Of a DNA stretch of 64,000 nt, positions 44,218-53,894 are shown piece after piece (position 1 is the first letter of the stretch; every line of letters starts with the position of its first letter). The translations under genes and the position numbers were made by a program. This DNA comes from Bacteroidetes bacterium GWF2_43_63 (GTDB lineage: Bacteria > Bacteroidota > Bacteroidia > Bacteroidales > DTU049). The stretch is taken from assembly GCA_001769275.1 (NCBI GenBank), contig MEOQ01000020.1, positions 1-64,000 on the forward strand. The letters run 5' to 3'. Under the pieces are notes generated by a model. That model did no database searches. It worked only from the letters and a program-made list of their open reading frames with translations, and had not been told where the DNA came from.

Positions 44218-44724
44218 ATGAGATACATTGCTGCTGTCGTTTTTACCCTATTTTGTTTCCAGCTGTTTGCCCAGCAATCAAGTGTTCTGAAACTGACCAA
44301 CATAGACAAGCCCGAAAAAATGGCCGAGTTCAGAACCGGAGACCGGATTATCGTATATTTTGGCGATACAAGTGAAGTTTGCGGCAATATCAAATCCATT
44401 GATAAATTAAATCTGGTGGTTGATTCAGTAACGATCCCAATCAGCAAGGTGCAGATTATTGTTGACAGGAAACCAAAATCGGCCATGTTCAAGCTTGCTG
44501 GTGCAGGAATGGTCCTTGGTGGAGCTGCTCTCACCGTTGGAGGTTTTGCATGTCTGGCAGCCGGATTGTTGCCTCCGTCAGTCGAATCATTATATTATGT
44601 ACCAGGAGGCCTTGTGCTCGATTATTTTGGTATTCATTTCATCATTCAGGGGATTAATAAACTGGGCGGAAAAGGGAAGCAGTACGATATTGGGTACAGA
44701 TATACCATTGAAGTATTTGAATAA
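44218..44724 (+). CDS. Hypothetical exported membrane protein
   Basis: The 168-residue product has a signal peptide (MRYIAAVVFTLFCFQLFAQ), a short beta domain (about residues 30-80; FRTGDRIIVYFGDTSEVCGNI, then VTIPISKVQIIVDRK, which looks like a small SH3-type barrel) and two membrane helices (about 92-112 and 127-146; AGAGMVLGGAALTVGGFACL). No family is recognised. It is monocistronic, and its promoter leaves almost no leader. It may act in the envelope. Confidence 0.65.
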   Translation: MRYIAAVVFTLFCFQLFAQQSSVLKLTNIDKPEKMAEFRTGDRIIVYFGDTSEVCGNIKSIDKLNLVVDSVTIPISKVQIIVDRKPKSAMFKLAGAGMVLGGAALTVGGFACLAAGLLPPSVESLYYVPGGLVLDYFGIHFIIQGINKLGGKGKQYDIGYRYTIEVFE

Positions 44725-44900
44725 CAGATTATTACATCCGTTATTAGGTAATTTTCAAGTTTTTTCTTTCATCCGTTAACAAATATATTTCAACCTTTAA
44801 CTTATTCAGTATTGACATATGCAGGTATTTATATTCATTTTTACTTTACCTTTACATTACGGGATTAAAATCGTTTCATGCAACCCATCGATTGCAAATA

Positions 44901-45488
44901 ATGTCTGATATTCAACAAACAAACAAAGAACGCTCCCTTGCGGAGGCCCAGCTGGTAAAGAATTGTCTTGCCGGCAGAGCCGAATCTCAGGAGTTGCTTT
45001 ACAGGCGCTATGCCTCGAAGATGTTTGGCGTTTGTTTGAGATATGCCAAGAATAAAATGGAGGCAGAAGACATTATGCAGGAGGGTTTTATTAAAGTATT
45101 CCAAAATCTGAAAAATTTCAGATGCGACGGCTCGCTCGAGGGCTGGGTGCGCCGCATTATGGTGAATACTGCCATAAACTATTACAAATCCAATCTCAAA
45201 TATCTTCAGACACTCGATATCGATGATTGCTCCAACAGAGAAAATGTTTCGGTTGAAGCAACTGACAATATAAGTCTGAAAACTTTGCTGACGCTCATTC
45301 AGAAATTGCCCGAAGGATATAGAATGGTCTTTAACCTTTATGTTATTGAGGGGTACAGCCACAAAGAAATTGCAAACTCTCTCGGGATCAGCGAAAACAC
45401 TTCCAAATCGCAATTATCAAGAGCCCGCAAAGTTCTGCAGGAAAAGCTTAAAACGATAAACGCCGTGTGCTATGAACAGATTGCATGA
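44901..45488 (+). CDS. ECF-family RNA polymerase sigma factor
   Basis: The 195-residue product has sigma region 2 (about residues 30-100; LLYRRYASKMFGVCLRYAKNKMEAEDIMQEGFIKVFQNL, then LEGWVRRIMVNTAINYYK) and region 4 (about 128-182; LPEGYRMVFNLYVIEGYSHKEIANSLGISENTSKSQLSRARKVL). The spacing and sequence are typical of Bacteroidota ECF factors. ATG at 44901 is preferred over an upstream TTG at 44892. It overlaps the next gene by 17 bases, so the membrane-barrel fusion encoded there is the probable anti-sigma partner. Confidence 0.94.
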   Translation: MSDIQQTNKERSLAEAQLVKNCLAGRAESQELLYRRYASKMFGVCLRYAKNKMEAEDIMQEGFIKVFQNLKNFRCDGSLEGWVRRIMVNTAINYYKSNLKYLQTLDIDDCSNRENVSVEATDNISLKTLLTLIQKLPEGYRMVFNLYVIEGYSHKEIANSLGISENTSKSQLSRARKVLQEKLKTINAVCYEQIA

Positions 45489-46770
45489 CAATGATCTGGA
45501 CCGGCTTTTCGCTGAAAAGCTTGATGATCTGCGGGTTGAACCACCCGAAAGGTCGTGGAAAAAAGTGGCCGCGGGAGTTGCTATAACAACCACTGTTTCG
45601 ACCACTGTTTTATCGAATCTTATTCGTCCCGTTGTTTGGTCGCTATCTACTATTGCAACTATTGTTTTAGTGACGGTGACCAATCCATCTTCAAACAATG
45701 AGTTTACAGCATCTCCGATTGCCTCGGGCAACGAACCAGCTCTGGATATTGAAATTGAAAGAATTTCTCCGCTGAGTGCCGCTGAAGAAATTCCGGCAAT
45801 CTACAGACAAGAAACTCCGGATTTAATGCCTGTCAACATTCTGCCTGCTGCTGAAGAAACCTCAACAGACCTGGCTGAGAATGAACTACTGCCGATTTCA
45901 AATGAAATTAAGCCCGTAGTTTTCGACAGCATGGACTATCTGACATCGCTGAACGCAGCACAACTAAACGTTCCGCAACTGACCTGGAATCCTGAAAAGC
46001 TCAATTCGCCCGATTTGCTCCAGCCAGACAAAAGTATAATTCCGGCATGGTTCGATCTGAGTTATCAGACTGGTCCTGATATTTTTGATTTCGGCACGCA
46101 GGATGAAAACAGAATAACTTCACTTGCAATCAACAACGGAGTAGATCTTTCGTTTCATTTCTCCGATTTTTATCTTCGCACCGGTATTAATTCATTGAAC
46201 CTCTTCCAGCATAATCAGTACAATTATGCAATGAATGAATATCAGCAGGTTGGCGTATATACAATGGTAGATAGCATGTCATTCACTCAAGGCGTTGATA
46301 CTGCCGGAAATCCGGTGGTTATTCCTCAGTATTATACCAGTGCGCATCCTGTTTATGATTCTGTTGCTGTAGCACATTCAACCAAAGCTTCAGACCGTTA
46401 TCATTATCTTGAAATTCCAATGGCTCTGGGATTCCAGAAAGATATTCGTCGTTTTTCAGTTTACGCTCAGGGTGGATTTACCTATACATTTTTGCTGAAT
46501 GCATCCGAAAAAACACAAGCTGACTTCTACGAAGAAACCGGAAATCAGCCATTATCGTGGCAGACACAATCGTTGTCGCGCAACAAAGACTTCTGGTCAT
46601 TCACACTTGCAGCCGGAGTGATTTACAATACAAATTCACGTCTTTCATTCGGCGTTGAACCAACATACCGTTATTGTCTGAGCCCGTTCTATGCAGGCGA
46701 TGAACGTCTTGGGAAAGCCCCGGTGAGCTATGGAGTAAAACTCAGACTCGTTTATAAGTTGTCATACTGA
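45472..46770 (+). CDS. Inner-membrane/outer-membrane barrel fusion, likely anti-sigma
   Basis: The 432-residue product begins with a cytoplasmic segment (MNRLHDNDLDRLFAEKLDDL, then PPERSWKKVAAG) like those of anti-sigma proteins, then one membrane span (about residues 50-70; RPVVWSLSTIATIVLVTVTN), a long acidic, Pro-rich linker (about 72-190) and a C-terminal beta-barrel (about 195-432; LSYQTGPDIFDFGTQDENRI to APVSYGVKLRLVYKLSY). A single chain would thus reach from the cytoplasm to the outer membrane. It overlaps the sigma gene by 17 bases. Anti-sigma function is inferred from position and the N-terminal segment. Confidence 0.78.
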   Translation: MNRLHDNDLDRLFAEKLDDLRVEPPERSWKKVAAGVAITTTVSTTVLSNLIRPVVWSLSTIATIVLVTVTNPSSNNEFTASPIASGNEPALDIEIERISPLSAAEEIPAIYRQETPDLMPVNILPAAEETSTDLAENELLPISNEIKPVVFDSMDYLTSLNAAQLNVPQLTWNPEKLNSPDLLQPDKSIIPAWFDLSYQTGPDIFDFGTQDENRITSLAINNGVDLSFHFSDFYLRTGINSLNLFQHNQYNYAMNEYQQVGVYTMVDSMSFTQGVDTAGNPVVIPQYYTSAHPVYDSVAVAHSTKASDRYHYLEIPMALGFQKDIRRFSVYAQGGFTYTFLLNASEKTQADFYEETGNQPLSWQTQSLSRNKDFWSFTLAAGVIYNTNSRLSFGVEPTYRYCLSPFYAGDERLGKAPVSYGVKLRLVYKLSY

Positions 46771-48230
46771 TGAAATTATTTCTATCACTCATATTTTCAA
46801 CTGTCATTGTTTTTGCAGTTTGCGGGCAGAAAGGAATCGGGCTGGAAGGCCGCATCTTTGCTTCGGACAATAACATGCCGGTGGTCGATCAGAAAGTCTT
46901 TGTAGTCTTCGAATCGTCGGCTCAGCCTTATGTTCAGAATCTGAATAATTTAATTACAACTGCTTCCGACGGATCCTTTTCATTACACGCACCCAGTATC
47001 CCGACTTCGATCATTCCCCTTAAAGTAATGGTGTATACGTATGATTGCGATTTTCAACGAAAGGGTTATCTGATTACTTTCAATCAGAATGATGTGTGGG
47101 CCAGCGATGTGGATATTTCAATTTGTATGGGGGTGATTGATATGCCTTCAGAACCATTGCAGATTTCTCCATCAGATAACACCTGCCCTGCTTTTTTCGG
47201 AGCTGAAGTCAATGACAGTCTTAAGCGGAAATATCTGATTGAGGATTACAAGTGGACAATCAACAACCAGTTTGCGGGACAAGATCAATCAATTTCAACA
47301 TTGCTTACAGAATCTGTCAGCAACATCAAAGTCACTCAAACATTTACAGATTCTTTAACCGGCTTTGTTTTCGACTCCATTCAATTCACAAAATCTATAA
47401 CGACTCCAGCGACTGATTTCCATATTTTAGGAGGTACTGTTTTCTCGGGCTCAGTCCCAACAACCACCGGAAAGGCAGTGCTTTTAGGGCACAGCAACAC
47501 CAGCTATTTCGCCATTGATACCTGTTATTACTCACAATACGGATATTTCTATTTTTCATCTGTACCCCGCTGCAACTATTCGGTTCGCATAATCGAAGCT
47601 GATAATATTATGCAGAGCACGGCCATTCCAACATATCTGGGTTCAGAACTCAGCTGGGAATCGGCAGTTTTCGCAAACCTGACGGATGATAATTTTAATG
47701 CCAATATTACACTGGCTCAACAGCAGTTCGGTGCAGGCATTTGCGAAATAAGCGGATATATCAATGACGCCAACCCGGCTGAATTTGATATTTTGTTGTA
47801 CAATGAAAATATGATTCCTGTTTCATTTCGTCATTGCGACCCTAACGGGAATTTTCATTTCAACGGTATACCTTATGGTACTTATCGGGTTTTTACAGAA
47901 AAATTTGGAGTCGCATCTATGTCCGAAACGGTTCTACTTTCTATGTCCAACCCTTCTGCCTACATTTCGTTGAATACCATTACGCAAATTGATGAGTCAG
48001 CCAAAGTGAATTTCGCAATTTACCCCAATCCCGCCGCAGATTATCTGCAACTAACTCCCGCACCGGAAGGAGAAATTCATATTACATCGGTTGAAGGAAA
48101 AGAAGTAATGACGACATCAGCCACAGATGGAGTTGTTGACGTAAGACAACTAAGTGCCGGTATGTACTTCCTGCAAACCAGTCTGGACGGACAACCCGTT
48201 ACGGTTCAATTCGTGATTTCCAGATATTAA
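46770..48230 (+). CDS. T9SS type A sorting domain protein in a sigma operon
   Basis: The 486-residue product has a signal peptide (MKLFLSLIFSTVIVFAVCGQ), several beta-sandwich domains with carboxypeptidase-regulatory-like repeats (for example LEGRIFASDNNMPVVDQKVFV and ISGYINDANPAEFDILLYNE, then GNFHFNGIPYGTYRVF) and a C-terminal type A sorting domain (about 410-486; FAIYPNPAADYLQLTPAPEG to VTVQFVISRY). It should be exported through the type IX system. It shares one base with the preceding gene (TGATG) and so belongs to the sigma/anti-sigma operon. It may be the ligand or output of that circuit. Confidence 0.87.
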   Translation: MKLFLSLIFSTVIVFAVCGQKGIGLEGRIFASDNNMPVVDQKVFVVFESSAQPYVQNLNNLITTASDGSFSLHAPSIPTSIIPLKVMVYTYDCDFQRKGYLITFNQNDVWASDVDISICMGVIDMPSEPLQISPSDNTCPAFFGAEVNDSLKRKYLIEDYKWTINNQFAGQDQSISTLLTESVSNIKVTQTFTDSLTGFVFDSIQFTKSITTPATDFHILGGTVFSGSVPTTTGKAVLLGHSNTSYFAIDTCYYSQYGYFYFSSVPRCNYSVRIIEADNIMQSTAIPTYLGSELSWESAVFANLTDDNFNANITLAQQQFGAGICEISGYINDANPAEFDILLYNENMIPVSFRHCDPNGNFHFNGIPYGTYRVFTEKFGVASMSETVLLSMSNPSAYISLNTITQIDESAKVNFAIYPNPAADYLQLTPAPEGEIHITSVEGKEVMTTSATDGVVDVRQLSAGMYFLQTSLDGQPVTVQFVISRY

Positions 48231-48303
48231 AAAGGTTCTACGAGTTTTTGTGTGGAATACTTCGCAATGTTTGCAGGAAAACTACTAAAACAAAGGCGCA
48301 GTA

Positions 48304-48413
48304 AGTTCCCGGTCAAAGTATGAGATAAAGCATCTACTTCGGTGCCGGGATCTCCTCGAAAACCATTGGAGCCCTTGCTGAATCAATATTTCAGGAGACC
48401 CCGGAACTGAAGT
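48304..48413. repeat. Copy B of the two-copy element plus a 21-base inverted repeat
   Basis: Bases 48304-48314 and 48347-48364 repeat 1728-1738 and 1771-1788 with the same 43-base offset. In this copy 48336-48356 also pairs with 48393-48413 (18 of 21 positions; arms near CTTCGGTGCCGGGATCTCC and its partner), enclosing a 36-base loop. It lies in the gap 48231-48547 between genes that converge; no coding sequence is seen there. Confidence 0.6.
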
Positions 48414-48547
48414 CCGGGGACGTGGTTGTCTTGGCTGGGATTGCTGATGTGAAAACAAATTCGTGTATCATTTTGCGATTGATAATGATACAAACTACTT
48501 CATTATTAAAATTGAAAAATTTACCACTCAAAAAATCGTATCACCAA

Positions 48548-48572
48548 CAAAAAAGCTCCGTTTCCGGAGCTT
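48548..48572 (-). terminator. Terminator of the small exported protein gene
   Basis: AAGCTCCG and CGGAGCTT (48553-48560 and 48565-48572) form an 8-base stem with a TTTC loop. On the minus strand a TTTTTTG run follows. It lies 26 bases past the stop at 48598. Confidence 0.85.
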
Positions 48573-48597
48573 AAATATTCATCATTTTTTAATGTGA

Positions 48598-48912
48598 CTA
48601 TTCCTCTTTCAGCACTTCGTAGTGGCGGAATTGAGTAATCAGCGCGTAGTCGACTTTTATGTGATAGATAGCAGGCTCCCAGGTACTAATATCAATTGTG
48701 AACGGATTTTTGGTTACTCCGTATTCATTAATTTTGATATCCTCGTACGTTTTGTAAATCAGCAAATCATACTTCACGGCCTTAGGATCATCAATTTTAA
48801 TGGTCAGTGTCTTTCCATCAGAATTGATTTGAATGTCATCGACCACTTGCTCCTGAGAAAATGCAGCACAGGAAGCAAAAAGCATTACGATAAAAACGAA
48901 ATTTCGTATCAT
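48598..48912 (-). CDS. Small exported hypothetical protein
   Basis: The 104-residue product has a signal peptide (MIRNFVFIVMLFASCAAFSQ), which may also be read as a lipoprotein signal, followed by an 80-residue beta domain (IQINSDGKTLTIKIDDPKAV, then YDLLIYKTYEDIKINEYGV). No family is recognised. A -7 box TATATTTG lies on the minus strand at 48933-48940 and a terminator at 48548-48572, so it is a well-bounded single gene. The function is unknown. Confidence 0.7.
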   Translation of the reverse strand: MIRNFVFIVMLFASCAAFSQEQVVDDIQINSDGKTLTIKIDDPKAVKYDLLIYKTYEDIKINEYGVTKNPFTIDISTWEPAIYHIKVDYALITQFRHYEVLKEE

Positions 48913-48994
48913 ATTTCAGTGTTTTTCACAGGCAAATATACAAAAATTGCACAATAGGATAATGCAGCAAATTTCATCATCGCGCAAAAAAGAA

Positions 48995-49231
48995 CTACTC
49001 AGCAAGAACCAGAATTCTGTTTTTCTGAACTTCGACAATCCCGCCTTTTACTTCAATTGACTCTTCAGCTCCGCTTTCAGTTCTTACGCGGATTATACCA
49101 GCGCCAATAGTGGCAATCATAGGAGCATGGTTGTTCAAAACCTGAAACGAGCCCTCGGTACCGGGGAACTGAGCCATACTGACTTCGCCCGCATAGAGCT
49201 GTTTTTCAGGACTGACAATTTCGATGCGCAT
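48995..49231 (-). CDS. atpC: ATP synthase F1 epsilon subunit (short form)
   Basis: The epsilon subunit of F-type ATP synthase couples rotation and can inhibit ATP hydrolysis. The 78-residue product holds only the N-terminal beta-sandwich (MRIEIVSPEKQLYAGEVSMA, FPGTEGSFQVLNNHAPMIAT, IEVKGGIVEVQKNRILVLAE). The C-terminal two-helix inhibitory domain of longer homologues is missing, as is usual in Bacteroidota. It follows atpD by eight bases. The other atp genes are not in this window. Confidence 0.95.
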   Translation of the reverse strand: MRIEIVSPEKQLYAGEVSMAQFPGTEGSFQVLNNHAPMIATIGAGIIRVRTESGAEESIEVKGGIVEVQKNRILVLAE

Positions 49232-49239
49232 AGGGCAGA

Positions 49240-50796
<1,557 letters not shown>

Positions 50797-50929
50797 TTAT
50801 CTGTTGAAAAAAATATTACTCATCTGTCAATCCTTTATGAATGCGGTAAATATTCGGATAAACGAGAGCTGAAAATTGTCAAAACTCAAAAAGGCATTTA
50901 CAAATCTTTCAATTGTTGGAACAAAATAT

Positions 50930-50937
50930 TATATTTG
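50930..50937 (+). promoter_or_regulatory. -7 promoter box TATATTTG of the radical SAM operon
   Basis: TATATTTG fits TAnnTTTG and lies 35 bases before the ATG at 50973. TTG at 50914 is at a spacing of 13 bases, too short for a normal -33 box, so only the -7 box is supported. Confidence 0.5.
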
Positions 50938-50972
50938 CTATTGGAACGTTCCGCTTTTAAACCCCGCTTGCT

Positions 50973-51341
50973 ATGAAATTTCAAATAAAAAATCTGCGTC
51001 GAAAATTATTCGGATTTCTAAGTTTTTCAACTGCATTATTTGTGTTCCAGGCCTGTTATGGAGCGCCACAGGATGAAAGCACCGATGTGCTGTTTCATGG
51101 AACCATTGTTTCTGATTCAACCGATTTTCCGGTTCCCGGAATAAAAGTCAACGTAAACAGCGACCAATACGCTTTGACAGACTCAACCGGAACCTTCAGT
51201 TTTTATGTTCCTGCGGCTTCGCAATATCATTTGATTCTGACTGACGCAGACACATTGACGGACGGACATTATCTTGACAAGGACACCGTGCTGAGCGATA
51301 TTTCAACCTCTGGAATTACGATCAGAATTGATCCCAAGTAA
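50973..51341 (+). CDS. Radical-SAM-associated lipoprotein
   Basis: The 122-residue product has a basic N-terminus (MKFQIKNLRRKLFGF), a hydrophobic stretch and a lipobox-like FVFQAC, so Cys28 should be lipidated. Right after it comes YGAPQDES, then a small carboxypeptidase-regulatory-like domain (LFHGTIVSDSTDFPVPGIKV, YALTDSTGTFSFYVP, ILTDADTLTDG). This matches my recollection of a Bacteroidota family of lipoproteins always encoded beside a radical SAM/SPASM enzyme; the enzyme gene starts 12 bases downstream. It may be the substrate of that enzyme. The modification, if any, is unknown. Confidence 0.82.
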   Translation: MKFQIKNLRRKLFGFLSFSTALFVFQACYGAPQDESTDVLFHGTIVSDSTDFPVPGIKVNVNSDQYALTDSTGTFSFYVPAASQYHLILTDADTLTDGHYLDKDTVLSDISTSGITIRIDPK

Positions 51342-51353
51342 ACTATAATTCCA

Positions 51354-52406
51354 TTGTTCAAGCGCTTCAGACAAAAAAATCACGTTCGCTTTCGGCACAA
51401 CGAAGCGGCAATTCATGAACTTTCGTATCTGTTCTGGGAATGCACCCTGCGCTGCAATCTCAATTGCCGTCATTGCGGAAGCGATTGTTCGGTCAGCAGT
51501 CAGTTGCCCGATATGCCTTTTGCCGATTTTCTGAATGCAATCAAACCGCTGCAAAAACAATATAAAAAGGACTCCATCATTGTAATAATGACCGGCGGGG
51601 AACCACTGCTGCGAAGCGACCTGGCTGAATGCGGCATGCAGCTCAGACAAAACGGATTCCGATGGGGAATTGTTTCGAACGGTGTTTTGTATAACAAAGA
51701 CATGCACCACAAACTGCTGAATGCCGGCATGGGATCCGTAACAATCAGTTTAGACGGGATGGCCAAAACCCACGAATGGATGCGGAATTCACAACACAGC
51801 TTCGATGCCGCGCTGAATGCCATTAAGCTGATTTCTTCCAATCCACGACTCAACGCCGATGTGGTCACTTGTGTGAATCAGAAAAATATCGGCGAACTTG
51901 ATGAAATACATCAGACGCTTTTACAAACAGGCATTAAATCCTGGCGTCTGTTCACAATCACACCGATCGGGCGTGCAGCCACTGACAGAGACCTTTCGCT
52001 CACCGATGAACAATTGAAATTTCTGATGGAATTTATTGTGGAAAAGCGAAAGGACAAACGCATGAAAACCTCCTTCAGCTGCGAGGCCTGGACTGGTGTA
52101 TACGAAGAAAAAGTGCGTGACGGATTTTTCTTTTGCCGCGCGGGCATACACATCGCCTCTATTCTGGCCGATGGCAGCATATCAGCCTGCCCCAATGTTG
52201 ATCGAAGCCTTGCGCAAGGCAACATTTATAAAGATGAGTTTCTTGATGTGTGGAATAACAAGTTTGACATCATGCGAAACCGCAGCTGGACAAAAACCGG
52301 CACCTGCGCCAATTGCAAAGACTATTCAATCTGCGAAGGCAGCGGACTGCACTGGTGGCACGGCGAGCGGACAGAGGTGCTGCGGTGTTTGGGGAAGGTG
52401 AAATAA
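51354..52406 (+). CDS. Radical SAM/SPASM domain protein with partner lipoprotein
   Basis: The 350-residue product has the radical SAM cluster motif CNLNCRHC (C34, C38, C41), the GGEP motif (81-84), a TIM-barrel-like body and a SPASM-type C-terminal region with Cys at 261, 279, 318, 321, 327 and 345, which should bind extra Fe-S clusters. The family matures peptides or proteins by radical chemistry in the cytoplasm. The start is TTG at 51354, which gives the expected short leader before HELSYLFWECTLRC; no ATG is available. It forms a unit with the lipoprotein gene 12 bases upstream. What it modifies has not been shown. Confidence 0.9.
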   Translation: MFKRFRQKNHVRFRHNEAAIHELSYLFWECTLRCNLNCRHCGSDCSVSSQLPDMPFADFLNAIKPLQKQYKKDSIIVIMTGGEPLLRSDLAECGMQLRQNGFRWGIVSNGVLYNKDMHHKLLNAGMGSVTISLDGMAKTHEWMRNSQHSFDAALNAIKLISSNPRLNADVVTCVNQKNIGELDEIHQTLLQTGIKSWRLFTITPIGRAATDRDLSLTDEQLKFLMEFIVEKRKDKRMKTSFSCEAWTGVYEEKVRDGFFFCRAGIHIASILADGSISACPNVDRSLAQGNIYKDEFLDVWNNKFDIMRNRSWTKTGTCANCKDYSICEGSGLHWWHGERTEVLRCLGKVK

Positions 52407-52486
52407 AAGTACTTATCAAAAATAATAGTAATTTTAATTTCTCTTTTTGACGCCTTTAAAGTAGGAAAAGAGAATAATTTTCAGTC

Positions 52487-53335
52487 ATGAAAAACGAAAT
52501 CATTATATACCAGCCCAATGAGCTTGCTTCACATATTGAAGTGAGGGTTGATGAGGATACGGTATGGTTGTCTCTTAATCAAATTGCGCAACTTTTTGAA
52601 AGGGATAAATCAGTCATATCAAGGCACTTACGAAATGTTTACAAAGAAGGAGAACTTTCCATGGAAGCAACTGTTGCAAAAAATGCAACAGTTCAAATTG
52701 AAGCAGGAAGGGAAGTGAAAAGAGAAATAGAATTTTATAATCTTGATGCCATTCTTTCGGTGGGTTATCGGGTAAATTCAAAACAGGGAACTCAATTTCG
52801 TATGTGGGCAAATAAAATACTGAAAGATTATCTGCTTAAAGGTTATGCCCTCAATAACCGAATGAACCGCATCGAAGAAAATGTTGATTCGCTGGCGAAA
52901 AAAGTGAAAGGCATCGATTTGCAAATTAAAGCAGCATTGCCTCCAAGCCAAGGTCTTTTTTTCGACGGACAAATTTTCGATGCATACACTTTTGTGTCTG
53001 AACTGATAAAATCGGCAAAACAGAGTATTGTTCTGATTGATAATTATGTTGATGAAACTGTTCTGACATTACTTTCCAAGCGAAAAAAGAGTGTTTTCGC
53101 TATTATTTATTCTTCGCAAATTACAAAACAACTGAAACTCGATTTGCAGAAACACAACCAACAATATGCGCCCATTGAATTGCTGGAATTTTCAAAATCG
53201 CACGACCGCTTTCTGATTATTGATGAGGTGGTTTATCATTTCGGTGCTTCGCTCAAAGACCTTGGCAAAAAATGGTTTGCGTTTTCGAAAATGGAAATGA
53301 CCTCCGGGGAAATTCTTTGCAAATTGAGGATTTGA
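52487..53335 (+). CDS. RhuM-like N-terminal domain fused to a PLD-like domain
   Basis: The 282-residue product has an N-terminal RhuM-like region (about residues 1-120; IIIYQPNELASHIEVRVDED, then TVWLSLNQIAQLFERDKSVISRHL, a helix-turn-helix, and YNLDAILSVGYRVNSKQGTQF), a short coiled segment (122-140) and a C-terminal region (about 160-282) with IVLIDNYVDETVLTLL and HDRFLIID (H249, R251, D256), the H-x-R-x4-D variant of the phospholipase D motif. Such a pair suggests DNA-binding plus a nuclease or phosphodiester activity, as in some mobile or defence-linked genes. It lies 80 bases after the radical SAM gene and has no clear terminator before it. Function is not known. Confidence 0.75.
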   Translation: MKNEIIIYQPNELASHIEVRVDEDTVWLSLNQIAQLFERDKSVISRHLRNVYKEGELSMEATVAKNATVQIEAGREVKREIEFYNLDAILSVGYRVNSKQGTQFRMWANKILKDYLLKGYALNNRMNRIEENVDSLAKKVKGIDLQIKAALPPSQGLFFDGQIFDAYTFVSELIKSAKQSIVLIDNYVDETVLTLLSKRKKSVFAIIYSSQITKQLKLDLQKHNQQYAPIELLEFSKSHDRFLIIDEVVYHFGASLKDLGKKWFAFSKMEMTSGEILCKLRI

Positions 53336-53745
53336 GAGGTGGAATGAGAGTGTTGGTGGAGTGATTGCTCAAAACTTGCTGTCTTTGAATTTTAGAATCC
53401 AGAGCAATACCCGACGACATCAGTATGAAGACTTACAGAACAATACTTACAGGTCAACTCCACGAAATAAACTGAATGCCGATATTTTCAAAGACCACGG
53501 AGATATTGAAAAACATCCCCGACGATTCCACGTCAGCGATAAAGCGACTCAAGCCACAGCTGCTGACGGTAGAATGTCGGGAAACACACAACATTCTGTC
53601 GTCCGGATGACATTAATTTGCGAAAGGGAACGGACACGGAATTCCGCCGGCAGGCGGACAAGCTGTTGGGTGCATTGCAAAATCTTTGTTGTTAGTTTCG
53701 ATATCTCGGTCTGATATTTCAACTTAATAAAGGACTCAAGTAAAT

Positions 53746-53772
53746 CTTGAAATCACAATTTGAGATTTCAAG
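53746..53772. repeat. Nine-base perfect stem-loop
   Basis: CTTGAAATC at 53746-53754 pairs exactly with GATTTCAAG at 53764-53772 around a 9-base loop. No T run follows, so a terminator is not clear. Confidence 0.55.
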
Positions 53773-53843
53773 TTCAGAGCATGGAGGCGCAAAAACTGCC
53801 TTTTGCATTTACCGGACAGGGTTTTTCAATGCTTAGTTCATTT

Positions 53844-53894
53844 CTTCTCCAGCGCACTCAGGTCGCCTATGGCGACGCAGAGAGGCTGGAGAAG
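53844..53894. repeat. Symmetric 51-base stem-loop with an internal loop
   Basis: CTTCTCCAGC (53844-53853) pairs with GCTGGAGAAG (53885-53894), all ten bases. Inside it, GTCGCC (53862-53867) pairs with GGCGAC (53871-53876) around a TAT loop. The two 8-base internal strands between the stems are equal in length (GCACTCAG and GCAGAGAG). The symmetry suggests a structured RNA or a cruciform; the function is unknown. Confidence 0.6.

Noticed and set aside
53361-53714. Open frame of 117 codons in the geneless stretch
   Set aside because: Composition is irregular, with repeat-derived parts and no homology or start signal; not supported as a gene.
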